Notes under the pieces: model-generated
Told to the model about the DNA's origin: nothing
The model's input: only the letters and a program-made list of their open reading frames with translations
Database searches by the model: none
Position numbers and translations under genes: made by a program
Shown: in pieces, positions 1 to 9,489 of the stretch
Layout of the letters: the number at the start of each line of letters is the position of its first letter
How positions within the stretch are numbered: position 1 is the stretch's first letter
DNA from: Cutaneotrichosporon cavernicola
Taxonomy: Eukaryota; Basidiomycota; Tremellomycetes; Trichosporonales; Trichosporonaceae
NCBI RefSeq assembly: GCF_030864355.1
Contig: NC_083398.1
Coordinates: 1,550,001 to 1,614,000, forward strand
Direction of reading: 5' to 3'
DNA length: 64,000 bases

Positions 1-351
1 GATTGCGGAGGGACTCTTGGGGCTGCTGAGGCCGCGCGATCTGCGGACATTCGGGTTCAGCATGGGCGGCGGAAAGGCCGACGACGCGAGCACGAGGTGT
101 GCGAGAGTGGGCGGGTTGAAGCTGCTGTCCAGGACGGCGATGTGCGAAGGGGTGTTGGTCTTGGGCGGCTGGAAGGAGAGCGATACCACGCTTGAGCTTC
201 TTGAGCGCGTACCGAAAGGCACCGGCGAGCCGGATTGCGGCGTCGGGCTCGCGCACTCGGGCCAGTTTTCGGGGCGGAGCAGAAACTCGACACCATGAAA
301 TCCCGGCTCAGACGTACGCTGGACAGAGGCGGCCTGCGCTTCAGTCAGCAT
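1..351 (-). CDS. POF1-like nucleotidyltransferase, 5' part
   Basis: Only the first 117 codons lie in the window; the gene runs off the left edge. In the frame of the ATG at 351 (context CACAATG) the segment LDSSFNPPTLAHLVLAS near residues 78-94 matches the nucleotide-binding motif of the NMN adenylyltransferase/POF1 group, whose core is GxFxPx(T/H)xxH; here the T..H variant is seen. Family knowledge: these proteins are adenylyl- or cytidylyltransferase-like; POF1 in budding yeast is linked to stress and ER quality control. The residues before the motif are low in recognisable structure. A different reading frame (about 190-290) gives a more protein-like segment (ARVREPDAAIRLAGAFRYAL), and a perfect GTACGT donor occurs near 316-311, so the N-terminus may be spliced or read differently. 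The family call is reasonable; the start is not secure. Confidence 0.6.
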   Translation of the reverse strand, partial: MLTEAQAASVQRTSEPGFHGVEFLLRPENWPECASPTPQSGSPVPFGTRSRSSSVVSLSFQPPKTNTPSHIAVLDSSFNPPTLAHLVLASSAFPPPMLNPNVRRSRGLSSPKSPSAI

Positions 352-666
352 TGTGGGCGGTTGGTGGGCAGCCTGGTGTGAGATGGAGGCAGATAGAGAG
401 GCAGAGAGTGGGGCGTGCAGTGCCCGAGTAGCGGAGCGCGACACTTTTGAGATGAAGAGGAAGTGGGCGCGGCGTGGAGCCGTTATTGTTGAGAGTGACT
501 AGTCCGAGGAGGGAGACGAGGTCGATGACGCCCAAGTTGACGGATGGGAACGGAATGCAGCATGCGGTTCATTGCCCAACCTCCACTTCTCCACTTCCTG
601 TCTCGGAAATAGTGTCGTTTACGAACAAAACCCATCATCGAATTTCATTTACGTAAGCCACAGGCA
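352..666. other. Intergenic, upstream of POF1-like gene and of tRNA
   Basis: About 315 bases between the leftmost gene and the tRNA gene. I see no convincing reading frame. It should hold the promoter of the minus-strand POF1-like gene. Confidence 0.5.
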
Positions 667-755
667 GTCCTCGTGGTGTAGTGGTTATCATACTCTCTTA
701 GGGTTGCTTTCGCATCTTATGGGAGTGGCCCCGCGTTCGAATCGCGGCGAGGACC
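667..755 (+). tRNA. tRNA-Pro (anticodon AGG) with 16-nt intron
   Basis: A full cloverleaf can be drawn. Acceptor stem GTCCTCG (667-673) pairs with CGAGGAC (748-754), with discriminator C at 755, as usual for tRNA-Pro. The D arm is GTGTAGTGGTTATCAT. The anticodon stem CTCTC (693-697) pairs with GGGAG (721-725). The anticodon is AGG (700-702) with G37 at 703. The T arm is CCGCG-TTCGAAT-CGCGG (731-747). A 16-nt intron sits at 704-719, directly after position 37, the canonical place for nuclear tRNA introns. Mature length is 73 nt. The acceptor and D-arm sequence resembles tRNA-Val, but the loop TTAGGG..T fixes the anticodon as AGG. Confidence 0.9.
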
Positions 756-1057
756 GGCAGTCTTCAATGACTGGCCCTTTTGTCTTTTACTACTTCGCTA
801 GGACAGCTTCTCCCTCGCTGCACACCAAGTCAAGAAGCTCCAGGTGGACGTTAATCAATGGCATGATATTCATCGCGGCCATCTTCTTCCCATCAACGCA
901 ATGGTGTGACAGCGGTGACCAGGTCACCACTGACATCTGCAACGCACCCGGTCTTGCAGCGAGTTGACGTTTGAGTTGAACACAGGGTGAGCTGAAAGGG
1001 CAACTGCGAGGCTACACCGACGTCGACAACGTATACATGGCATCAGACTATACGCGA
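756..1057. other. Intergenic between tRNA-Pro and 72-aa gene
   Basis: About 300 bases holding the 3' flanks of the tRNA and of the minus-strand gene. I see no gene in it. Confidence 0.5.
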
Positions 1058-1419
1058 CTACTTGTTGAGCTCCTTCGTGCGGGCCTCAAGCTATCTGTCA
1101 GCGCGGTCCAAAGCGGGTCGACTTGAGATTAGTGCGCGCCACGACTCACCTCGTCGCGGGTCTTGGGCTTCTCGAGGGCGGCGGCAACCTTGTCCGGGAT
1201 CTGCTGGATGCCCGGCGTGTTGAAAGCGTTGGCTCCGCCCTGAACCTCGCCAACGAGGTCGCGCGGGTCGTTCGTCGTGGCCGGGTGCGGCTGGATCGTG
1301 AACTCTGGGCATTAGCGGGAGGGGGGCAGGGACAGTGGGAAGGGGGAGGGGTACTCTGGCGAACGGCGGCAAGGAGGGCGAAACTCACGCTGGTTCTGGT
1401 CGCCCTGGTTGCCGGACAT
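1058..1419 (-). CDS. Small hydrophilic protein, 72 aa, unknown
   Basis: Three exons inferred on the minus strand: ATG at 1419, two introns with GTGAGT donors and acceptors ending CTAATGCCCAG and GACAGATAG, stop at 1058-1060. Joined, they give a 72-residue protein beginning MSGNQGDQNQ and ending LEARTKELNK. It is polar and Gln/Asn/Asp/Lys-rich, with no signal peptide, membrane segment or cysteine. The central segment GANAFNTPGIQQIPDKV has alternating hydrophobics. I do not recognise the family. Composition recalls small stress-induced hydrophilic proteins, but that is only an impression. The intron boundaries have good branch sites and join in phase, which is the main support for the gene being real. 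Confidence 0.6.
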
Positions 1420-4057
1420 TATCGTTACTCTAGGCGATCGTTAAACTCGAGAGAGAGTGGATGGAGAACGAAGAAACGAGAGAGTGGCGTGGCCTAAATG
1501 GTGGGGAGACACCATGTGGGAGTGGCAAATGGCTAGCACGAAGACGTCATTGCCATTCAACCGGCATGACAGCCATCACCCGAGATCCGAGCGCACGTGG
1601 CGATCTTATTGGGTCCTTCTTTTCCGATTTGAACAAGTCGGGCGTTCGATTCTTCGTGGAGACACTTTCATATCTTTGATTTCCAGTGAGCGCCTCTCCT
1701 TACGGCCGATACTCCGTTGGAGGAAGGTACGGGGAAGGAACGAAAGTATCTTTGATGGTTTTGACTTGGAAAAGTCCGGGCCATCCACGGTCACGCGTCA
1801 CGCGGGAGCGGGAGACTTAGCTGTGCTTCCGAGAAATATGTGCCGCTATATAAGGTCGTGCATCGCGCATGATCAGAAATGACTGCTGGAACGGGTATGG
1901 GAGGAACAAAGGACCAACGATGTGGGAAGCAGGAAAATAGGAACTGGCGACAAGAAGGGGCCGAGGAACAGGAATGCCACTCTGCCACTCTGCCACTCTT
2001 GGGTTGTCGCGTGGGAATGCACCAGTCAGAGCCGACTGCTCGAAATGCTTCCATGTCTGTCATGCAGGCTGGGACAGCTGTGCCTGTGTGAAGAAGAGGA
2101 AGAGACACCAGTCTTACTCGGCGTTCTCTATGGCCGAGTAAGGCAGGGTTGTTCGGACAACGTGGCATCTGACTCCGGCACAAGGGCTGACCGCGGCTGA
2201 AGAACGCGACGCCGACGGAGTCGTGACCTGGCGTATTAAGGAGTGTCAGTGTCATCACTTACCAACTTGTGAGACTTGGTGACTGTCGCCGAGGACTAGA
2301 CGATTCGCCACACGCGACAAGGGGGATGCCGAGATGATGTCCAGGATGTGCCGGCATTTCTCACTGCGTATTCAGGTTGGCCTGAATGTAGCAGCGGCAA
2401 ATTCCATCAGATCGATCCAATCTGTCGGTTTGGACGAATAGAGCGATGACACAAGGGGCCGTGCCGGCTTGCCGGCATTGTTCTGGCCCCGCGTCCGGGT
2501 TGTGGAGACCAACCACAGAGGATAAACAGCAACGCTTGCCGTTATCCAGTCAAGAATGTACTATACGCCGGTACCACTGTACCAGAACTGGACATTGAAA
2601 GACGGTATCCAGGCCGAGTTGGCATGCCACACCTGTACGCCAGTCACAGCCCGGCAGGTACGGCCAACAGTAGGTTGAGGTCGTTGTGGCAGAGTGACCG
2701 GACCACCTTTATTCACTGGATTCCGGATTTGAGAGTGACGGTGTGACGTTGATAATTGACCGCTGATTCTTGATGAAGAAGAGAACGAGAGAGAGAGGGG
2801 AAAGACAAGAGGACGCGTCTCAATCCGATTTTCCCAAAGTCACCAACTCCGGGTTCCTGGCCTGGGACTGCGGCACATCCGGTCTATTATACCCATCCGA
2901 CAGACTCTACATGAGCAGCATGTTGGACCAAGGCTGTGTTTGGGTGCGTGACAAAGTGACAGAGCCCCATTAGTTGGGTCTGTCACCCGCTGATCCGTTT
3001 GCCATGGCCATTCATCCGCATGTCCCGGTCAGAGTGAGTCCAGACTATTGCAGACTAGCCAAGTAACCCGCGGGTTACGTGACGAGATTTCCACGCCCAT
3101 CTACGCTCTGCCCGTTTCAGCTGTATGCATCCGACAATGGTGGGCCGGGTGTGCCGAGTCCTCATTGCCCTGCAACAGTGGGCCCCCGGGAGACTAGCCC
3201 TAAGCATGTGCCTTCCCGCAACCCTCAACCTTTCCCATGTCATGTAGAGGTGGGCTAAGAGGGGCTAGAAGAGTCAGAAGAAGAAGAGTCATACTTGTCC
3301 CACCTCCCGCTTTCACCACACCACACGAAAATGCTCAACCGCTCTTGAATGTGGATATGTCAAGTGTAACGGGTCACGCTACTCACTCGATGAACCAGCG
3401 GGAAATCAAGCGGGCAATCAAGCGCGCGGGTGATTGTTTTTGCATGCATAGCCTCATTATCTCGAGGACAGAAGCAAGAGGCTGAGAAGTGAGTGCCGTC
3501 GTGCCGTAGTGCCGTCGTGCCGTCGTACCGTCGTACCGTCTTACCGTCGTACCGTCGTCCTTTTCGACACGTCCCTTGTGACACCTCGGATTTCCAGAAC
3601 CAGAAAGTAACTGAACAAAGCTAACGGAGAGTGAAGGGCACGCCGTACCTCGCACCAACACTCACGCTGATCAGCCCCTTGCGCTAATCCCCCGTGCCCT
3701 AATGTCCTCATTCATCATGTGCTCACATCCAAGTCCCAATCTGCAACGATCGCCGCCAAACAACCCTGTACACAAAGGGGTCCAATACCTCATAACGCAA
3801 CGCCACTCCAAGTCATGCCAGCGCATAGCATAGACACAGTCATGCCGCTACAAGATTCACTAGATGGTAGTGGTACAATGCAATGATGTTGAGAATGCGT
3901 GCGAGAGGGGTGGGACTTGGAGGACCAGCTCCAAGGCCCGGTGTGGTGTCATGCCACGGCGGGTGAAGCCGTGGATTCACATTAGGAACATGCCAGTGAG
4001 GGTGGGAATTGGAATGAAGACTCAGTCATCAGACCTGCTCATACCGCTTCCCAGCCT
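1420..4057. other. Long intergenic region without recognised gene
   Basis: About 2.6 kb. The first part should be the promoter of the 72-aa gene; the right end is the 3' flank of the cyclin. Open frames (for example 155 codons at 1791-2258, minus strand) have no domain and no conserved-looking sequence and I do not call them. The region holds an 8-bp tandem repeat at 3493-3556. Confidence 0.5.
3493..3556. repeat. Tandem repeat, 8 copies of GTRCCGTC
   Basis: Eight consecutive 8-bp units, mostly GTGCCGTC in the left half and GTACCGTC in the right half, with single changes in unit 2 (GTGCCGTA) and unit 7 (TTACCGTC). The graded change suggests stepwise duplication. It lies in intergenic DNA. Confidence 0.9.
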
Positions 4058-5242
4058 TCAAGCCGTAATGTAATCGTCACGGCGGCGCCCAAAGAACCTC
4101 CGCACAATCGAATCACGGGTCTCCTTGGCTGCAGCGCCAGCGCTCGCCACGGCAGAGATGGGCGACTCGTTTGGGTCGGCAATGTGGATCGAGCAATGAG
4201 AACGCTTCTCGTAGGCGAGGGCGGCGGGCACGGGGCGCTGAAGCTGGACAGCGGCCGTGACAGCACGCGAGATGCGAGCGGCAGTGACGAGCTCTGGTGA
4301 GGGCGAGCTCTGATTCGACCGCGGTGTCCGCGGTCCCTCCGAACCGAACGAGGAAGTCGAGTCTGACCGGTCGAGGCCTGGGGCCTCGTCGTAGTGGTCG
4401 TAGTCGGATGACTTGGGAGACACAGTCTGAGAAGCCATGATGTGACCTGAGGGAAGGCGTGGGGTGACGGGGAGACCGGCGACCGACTCGGGAGTAGGAG
4501 GAAGCTCGGGCTCGGCGACCTCGAACGTGTACCGGGAGAGGAAGTGCTCAGAGCAGCGAACGACCTCGTCCTCAGTGATGGCGAGGTTGTAGTCGAGGAG
4601 GAACAAGAGCTGCTTTTCCATGAGGTTGACCTCGGCCTGCGAGAACATTTGGGCATAGCGACACCAGTGCTTGTTCTTGGGCGACGAGTCGTTGAGGTAC
4701 TTTGCCGCGCAGATGAGGGTCGCGAGGAAAACGCGGTGGCGCGTGCAGGGAAGACCTTTTGTGTCAGCCACGGCTACGGAATCGTCTGTGCCCGAAACAA
4801 AGACCACCTCGGAATTTGGGATAGGCGAACAGCAACACTTACCCTTGGCGACGCGGGGAAGGCGAGTGCGAAGGCGCTCGAGGTAGACAATGGTAGCGAG
4901 CAGTGTTGAGACCTGGACGTTGCTCTGCTCGCAAACGACGGCGATAAAGGTAGTCAGGGAAGGGAAGTTGCCGTCGGTGCGCTGAATCGTCTTGGGGTCA
5001 ATGGCGGTAGAGCTAGCAATGACCGATGTCGTGGTGCGCGAGAGGAACTCGATAAGCTCATGAGAGACATCCGAGCGGATAAACTCGAGGAGTCGGGGGT
5101 CATGCTCGCCGCAGAGGTCAAGCGAGGCGGGGTGAACACGGTCCTCAAAGATGGGCGAGGAGGGCGTGAAGCGGGGCGTGCCGGAGGGGTAAGCTGAGAC
5201 AAGCTCAGCCGACAGTGGAGGGGAGCACGGAGATGCGAACAT
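4058..5242 (-). CDS. Pcl-type (Pho85/CDK5-like) cyclin
   Basis: Two exons: 5242-4843 and 4755-4058, with an 87-nt intron (4756-4842, GTAAGT..AAAAG, branch CTGAC). Because the intron is 3n and has no stop, the unspliced frame stays open. Spliced length is 365 aa. The cyclin box covers about residues 85-215: [20 protein letters not shown], then after the junction [30 protein letters not shown] and the [19 protein letters not shown] helix. The PCTRHRVFL and SPKNKHW signature is typical of fungal Pcl1/2/9-type cyclins that activate Pho85 kinase (family knowledge: G1 events, polarity, metabolism). The C-terminal third is Ser/Pro-rich and probably phosphorylated. The upstream 250 bases are a polypyrimidine tract on the coding strand. 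Which Pcl paralogue it is cannot be decided. Confidence 0.88.
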   Translation of the reverse strand: MFASPCSPPLSAELVSAYPSGTPRFTPSSPIFEDRVHPASLDLCGEHDPRLLEFIRSDVSHELIEFLSRTTTSVIASSTAIDPKTIQRTDGNFPSLTTFIAVVCEQSNVQVSTLLATIVYLERLRTRLPRVAKGKCCCSPIPNSEVVFVSGTDDSVAVADTKGLPCTRHRVFLATLICAAKYLNDSSPKNKHWCRYAQMFSQAEVNLMEKQLLFLLDYNLAITEDEVVRCSEHFLSRYTFEVAEPELPPTPESVAGLPVTPRLPSGHIMASQTVSPKSSDYDHYDEAPGLDRSDSTSSFGSEGPRTPRSNQSSPSPELVTAARISRAVTAAVQLQRPVPAALAYEKRSHCSIHIADPNESPISAVASAGAAAKETRDSIVRRFFGRRRDDYITA

Positions 5243-8200
5243 ATTCGATGAAGACGAAGATGGTCGGGGGGAAGAGTATAGAGATTGTGTTTATACGAGA
5301 GAGAGAGAGTGCGTGGGGGTGCGTGAGGGTGGTCGTGTTCGCTGCTACTTTTACGATCAACGTGAGCAGTCGAGTGGGAGTGTTTAAAGAGAGAGAGAGT
5401 GATGGGGGTTGTAAGGTATTTACAGATTGAAGATGTATGTCGGGAGAGAAAAGGAAGGAAAAGAGAGAGAGAGGAGGATGAGGAGGAGGAAGAAGGAGGA
5501 GACAATGCACGAAGCAAAGAAGATGAGGGGTTAAAGAGAAGAAATCAAGTAGGGATGAGGGGTAGGATTATCGCGTCAATCAGTTCGACGACCAAAGGTT
5601 GATTGTGGGGTGGGATAGGGCTACAGGGCTGGCTCGGTCAGTGGTGAGAGCGGTTAACTGTGAGCGACTTTGGTATCTTTGCCCTACGTCCAAGGCATCT
5701 CAACCAAAGGAACGCGTATAAACCATTACAGTCACCGAGATGTGAAGGGCCAAAGGGAGACTAGGGTAGACGTGAGTAAGGGTTACAGGAAATCTCAGGA
5801 ATTTCCAGGGATTAGTCAACGTGTGACGCTAAGGGGTTTCTTGTCTGGTTGTATGGCTGTTGAATCAGGATAATGACCTCTTACTCAACTTGGGTACAGT
5901 TAAAAGATGTACTGAACTTTGAAACTCTGTTGATACTCTCGATTCAATGGACTAACCCGGTAAACTCTGTTTTCAAGTCGAGGCTCCGACAGACATGGTC
6001 CAAGGCGGAAACAGGGCGCGTCCGTAACTTGGCGTCATTGCTCACTCCACTTGTTCACTGTCCTCTGTCCGTGCAACCAAACCTAGTCGCCGTCCTGGCA
6101 TCAAACTGACTCTCCTCATGCGCCTCATCCACTTCCAACAACCAACGACGCGTCCCCGATCCCCCAGCGTTAGTGCCAGTCAATGCCGTGACGTTGCGCC
6201 GAAAAAGACTTTTTGCCCGCCCACCATCCCACATGCATCCCTGCCCGAAGATAAACGCGGGTGTTCCTTGGGGAATGGCGGGCTAGGACCCGGCCTACCC
6301 AGCAGTCCCAACGGGCTCACCTTATCATCTGCCACCTGTCACAACACTGTCAGCACCATGAGGAGTCGACGTCCATATGACCGTCTACAGCGGTAACTCT
6401 ATACTGGAACGGGAGGAGATTGCAATGTGTCTCGCCCATAGTCTCCCATGAACCACGCTACAGTCCATCGGGAGCGGAAGTAGTTGTACGCGTCCCACTT
6501 TGCATGGTAGCAACTATGCTGTCTCATCGACGCGATCGCGTCACCATCAGTCTCGGGAAATGCACATGCTGTCAGTGGCGCATGACGACTCTCGGTCACT
6601 CGGCCAGTGGCGTTCTCCAAAGCGCCAGAACGGCTTCTCGAATTCTCGAACGCGTCGCAGCCATGGCTGAACCTTGCGCTTCATTAAGCAGTTGAAGAAT
6701 TGTAAGACATGTCAGCACAGAAAAGTGACCCCATCTTCTGGAAGGAGGCACCAGTATTGAATTGAGAAGACGCATCCGTGCCCTGCCATATCTACTACAA
6801 TTGAGTAGATTCAACGTGCAGACGACGCCAATTGACAATGGCCAGATGTCCAGGGCGGGAGATTTGGGGTACGTAAACCAAGGCCAGAAATCAAATCAGC
6901 CCCACTTCGGTCCTTCCCTTCGAAACTCGGACCTTGGAATCTTTGCCTAGGTTGGCCTTGAATTTTGCAATTGGCGCGAATGACTTTGACCATTCGAACT
7001 TCCTAAACGAGTCAGGGTGGACCAATTTTCTCCGAACGTTGGGGTCACAAGGCGTGGTGGCGCGCTAAAAGAATCAACCAGCGCCGAGAACAGGGCAAGT
7101 GTGCGATGGACTGAGATGCGCCTGTGCGCCTGTGCAAAAGGGTTAGTAGGGGGTGGACAAAGGATCTGCGAGTTGTGACTGCCACAGCAAAAGAACGGTT
7201 GTTTCGGCTAGTTCCTCCTCCACTCGCGTACGAACCCATGCTCCCTGGTGATTGAGTTTGGTGCCAGCCTCGAGTCAGTTGTCAGTTACAACGCAAGAGC
7301 TGGCCTTGAATCAGTCCTCAGTCCTCCGTCCTCAATCCTCAATCCTCATTCCTCAATCCTCGAAACTTGAAAAGCGGCGCAGAACAACACTTGAGCAGAA
7401 GCCCTCAAGGGATGAGTCGGGGTCGGGTATCTCAAAGATGTAAGGCCGGTCTGCATTGTAATAATAATGACATTCCTCCGCCACGTCCAGGACCGGGATG
7501 TGCATAATGAAAGAGCCGTCGCAGAATTGCCAGTTGAACTGCTTACCCTTTGGAGGGAAGGACGGAGGGACGGGGCAGACGTGGAGCTAGAACTGATGAG
7601 CCAAAGTCCAGACCAAAGGACGCAGGGCAGCACTGTTGCAAACAGGTTAACTCGGCTGACTCAATTGACCGATACGGAGGTAGACGAGGCGCCGGAGAGT
7701 CTCGAGGCAGTCCCAGCACCGTCGGCTCGGCAGTTTCCCTGCAGGTGCAACGGCTGCCGCACCAGCCTGGTGGACGGGTGGACGACTACCTCCTGCCCCT
7801 CTGACCTCGAGGTGAGGAGGCACGATGGCTTGGCAGGTTACACGAACGGCCGACTTCCACAGCTTCCACACAACAACGCCATCCTAACACAAACCTGTCA
7901 TCAGCTCAAGTCCAGCGAGCATTATCACGTCTCACATCAGCCTAGCCCGTCACCACCACTCCTTCGCTGCAGGGCCACTATCACAAACATGACAGAGCTC
8001 CGGTCAGAACCGACGACCGCGCCAGAGCAGTTGTCAAGTGATTGCCCATTGACGAGATGACACAGTGCGAAGCCGTCAGCGGCTAACAGGACGTATGCGC
8101 AAACGTAGGAGGACAAAATGCTGCATCATATCCTGGTCACCTGGTGATCTGATGTCTCAGCGGCTACACGGATGGGCGACTGAGATGAGGACCATGGAAA

Positions 8201-8616
8201 TCATGCGCGCATCACGCGTCCACTGGACGAATCGCCAGTGCTCGCGATCAACTCTGAGAATGACCGGTCTGCGCGGTCTGAGCTAACCTCTGCTGATCCC
8301 TTGACTCGCGCCCATCAATCCAATGCCTGTCTTTCCGTTTATTCACGTTCAGCCAATGGAGATGCAGCTTATACCACAAGCTGAAAGACTGGCTCACGCC
8401 GACTACCCCTGTGTCCATGGGACCTGTCGAGTGCGATGCCATTAGTCAAAGTCGACTCTGCTGCGATCGAGCGGAATGTACTGTCTTGGCCGCCAACTCT
8501 ATCACCCAGGTCGGTTCTACCTGCCGCCTCTCCACCAAATTATTCATCAACTATACTCCACTGCCATCATGTGAGGGTCGGCTAGTGTATTTAAACAATA
8601 GCATCAGCTCGGCACG
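5243..8616. other. Long intergenic region, 3.4 kb
   Basis: The left 280 bases are CT-rich on the minus strand and probably the cyclin promoter and leader. The rest shows no frame with recognisable protein features; the longest (7467-8060, plus, 197 codons) looks compositional. A 7-bp tandem repeat sits at 7312-7360. The right end is the 3' flank of the lipase. Confidence 0.5.
7312..7360. repeat. Tandem repeat, 7 copies of CARTCCT
   Basis: Seven units of 7 bp: CAGTCCT twice, CCGTCCT, CAATCCT twice, CATTCCT, CAATCCT. Intergenic minisatellite-like array, 49 bp. Confidence 0.85.
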
Positions 8617-9489
8617 CTACGAGGGGATGAGCGAGGGGATGCAGCCAGGGATGGGACCCTTCTTGCCACCAAGAGCCCAGAGGATCCAGGCAGTGACGTT
8701 GGGGTCGACGGCCTGGGCAAAGTGACCTGAAAGGTCAAGGATGAGGCCGCACTGCTTCTGGATGACAATGTTGGTGACTCCCGGCTCGTCGAGGATGCCC
8801 GACGTGTAAGGAACAACCAGTTCGTCGAGTTTGGATGCAATGGTGGTGTAGTCTGGGCCAGGGACTGTGACGCCGCCGCGGTTGAGGTCGGCAACAAAGG
8901 TCGAAGGGGTAAGGAACTCGTCGCACGAAGCGCAGATCTCGCGAAGAGCAGGCGAGATGCCAGGAATAGTCTTGACAAGCAAGTTGAGACCGTACAGGGT
9001 GGTGCCTTTGTAGTTTGCACCAAAGCCGATGAAGTGGTTGACCAACTTGTCTCCACCGTCAAACTTCATGTAGTAGGCGGCGACGGTTGTGCCCATCGAG
9101 TGGCCGACGAGGTTGACTTTGGACGCGCCAGTGGCAGCAAGCACCTTTTGCACGATGCCCGCAATCTCCTTGGACGAGTCGCGCATGGACGCAAAGCCGA
9201 AGAGGATGCCACCGACACTGCCGTACTGCGGAGTGAAGACGCAGTAACCCTGCGCGGCGACGATTGGAGCCTTGGTAAGCCAATTGAGGCCCGCAGGCGC
9301 CGTCAGACCGTGCATGAAGATGACGGGGTCACGGCCCAGCGTCGACTTGCAGTCCCAGTCGTTGACGCCTCCGCCGGTACGGCGGATCAACTCGGGGTCG
9401 ATGTCGGAGGCATCGGGACCAGCGACGGGAAGGGCCGAAACAAACGCCGCGGTAGCAGCAGTCAGAAGAGTGAACCAGTTGAGGAGCAT
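8617..9489 (-). CDS. Secreted lipase, class 2 (LipA/EstA-like)
   Basis: Single exon, 290 aa. The N-terminus (MLLNWFTLLTAATAAFVSAL) is a clear signal peptide with likely cleavage near residue 20. The alpha/beta-hydrolase fold is visible: oxyanion-side motif VIFMHGLTA (57-64), nucleophile elbow GHSMG with Ser131, probable acid Asp222 in KLDELVVPYTSG, and probable His256 in DLSGHFAQAVDP. Six cysteines (47, 83, 186, 189, 247, 283) could form disulphides. This order fits the class-2 triacylglycerol lipase/esterase family found in actinobacteria and fungi. It is expected to act outside the cell on esters or lipids. It is isolated: about 3.4 kb and 1.9 kb of empty DNA flank it, as is common for secreted hydrolases under environmental control. 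Substrate is unknown. Confidence 0.88.
   Translation of the reverse strand: MLLNWFTLLTAATAAFVSALPVAGPDASDIDPELIRRTGGGVNDWDCKSTLGRDPVIFMHGLTAPAGLNWLTKAPIVAAQGYCVFTPQYGSVGGILFGFASMRDSSKEIAGIVQKVLAATGASKVNLVGHSMGTTVAAYYMKFDGGDKLVNHFIGFGANYKGTTLYGLNLLVKTIPGISPALREICASCDEFLTPSTFVADLNRGGVTVPGPDYTTIASKLDELVVPYTSGILDEPGVTNIVIQKQCGLILDLSGHFAQAVDPNVTAWILWALGGKKGPIPGCIPSLIPS

Noticed and set aside
1791..2258. 155-codon frame, minus strand
   Set aside because: No domain, mixed composition, stop-free by chance in GC-rich DNA; no intron pattern around it.
3493..3556. CRISPR-like array
   Set aside because: Eight-base units without spacers in a eukaryotic context; it is a simple minisatellite.
7467..8060. 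197-codon frame, plus strand
   Set aside because: Residue order looks random apart from a CNGC segment; no family and no splice partners.
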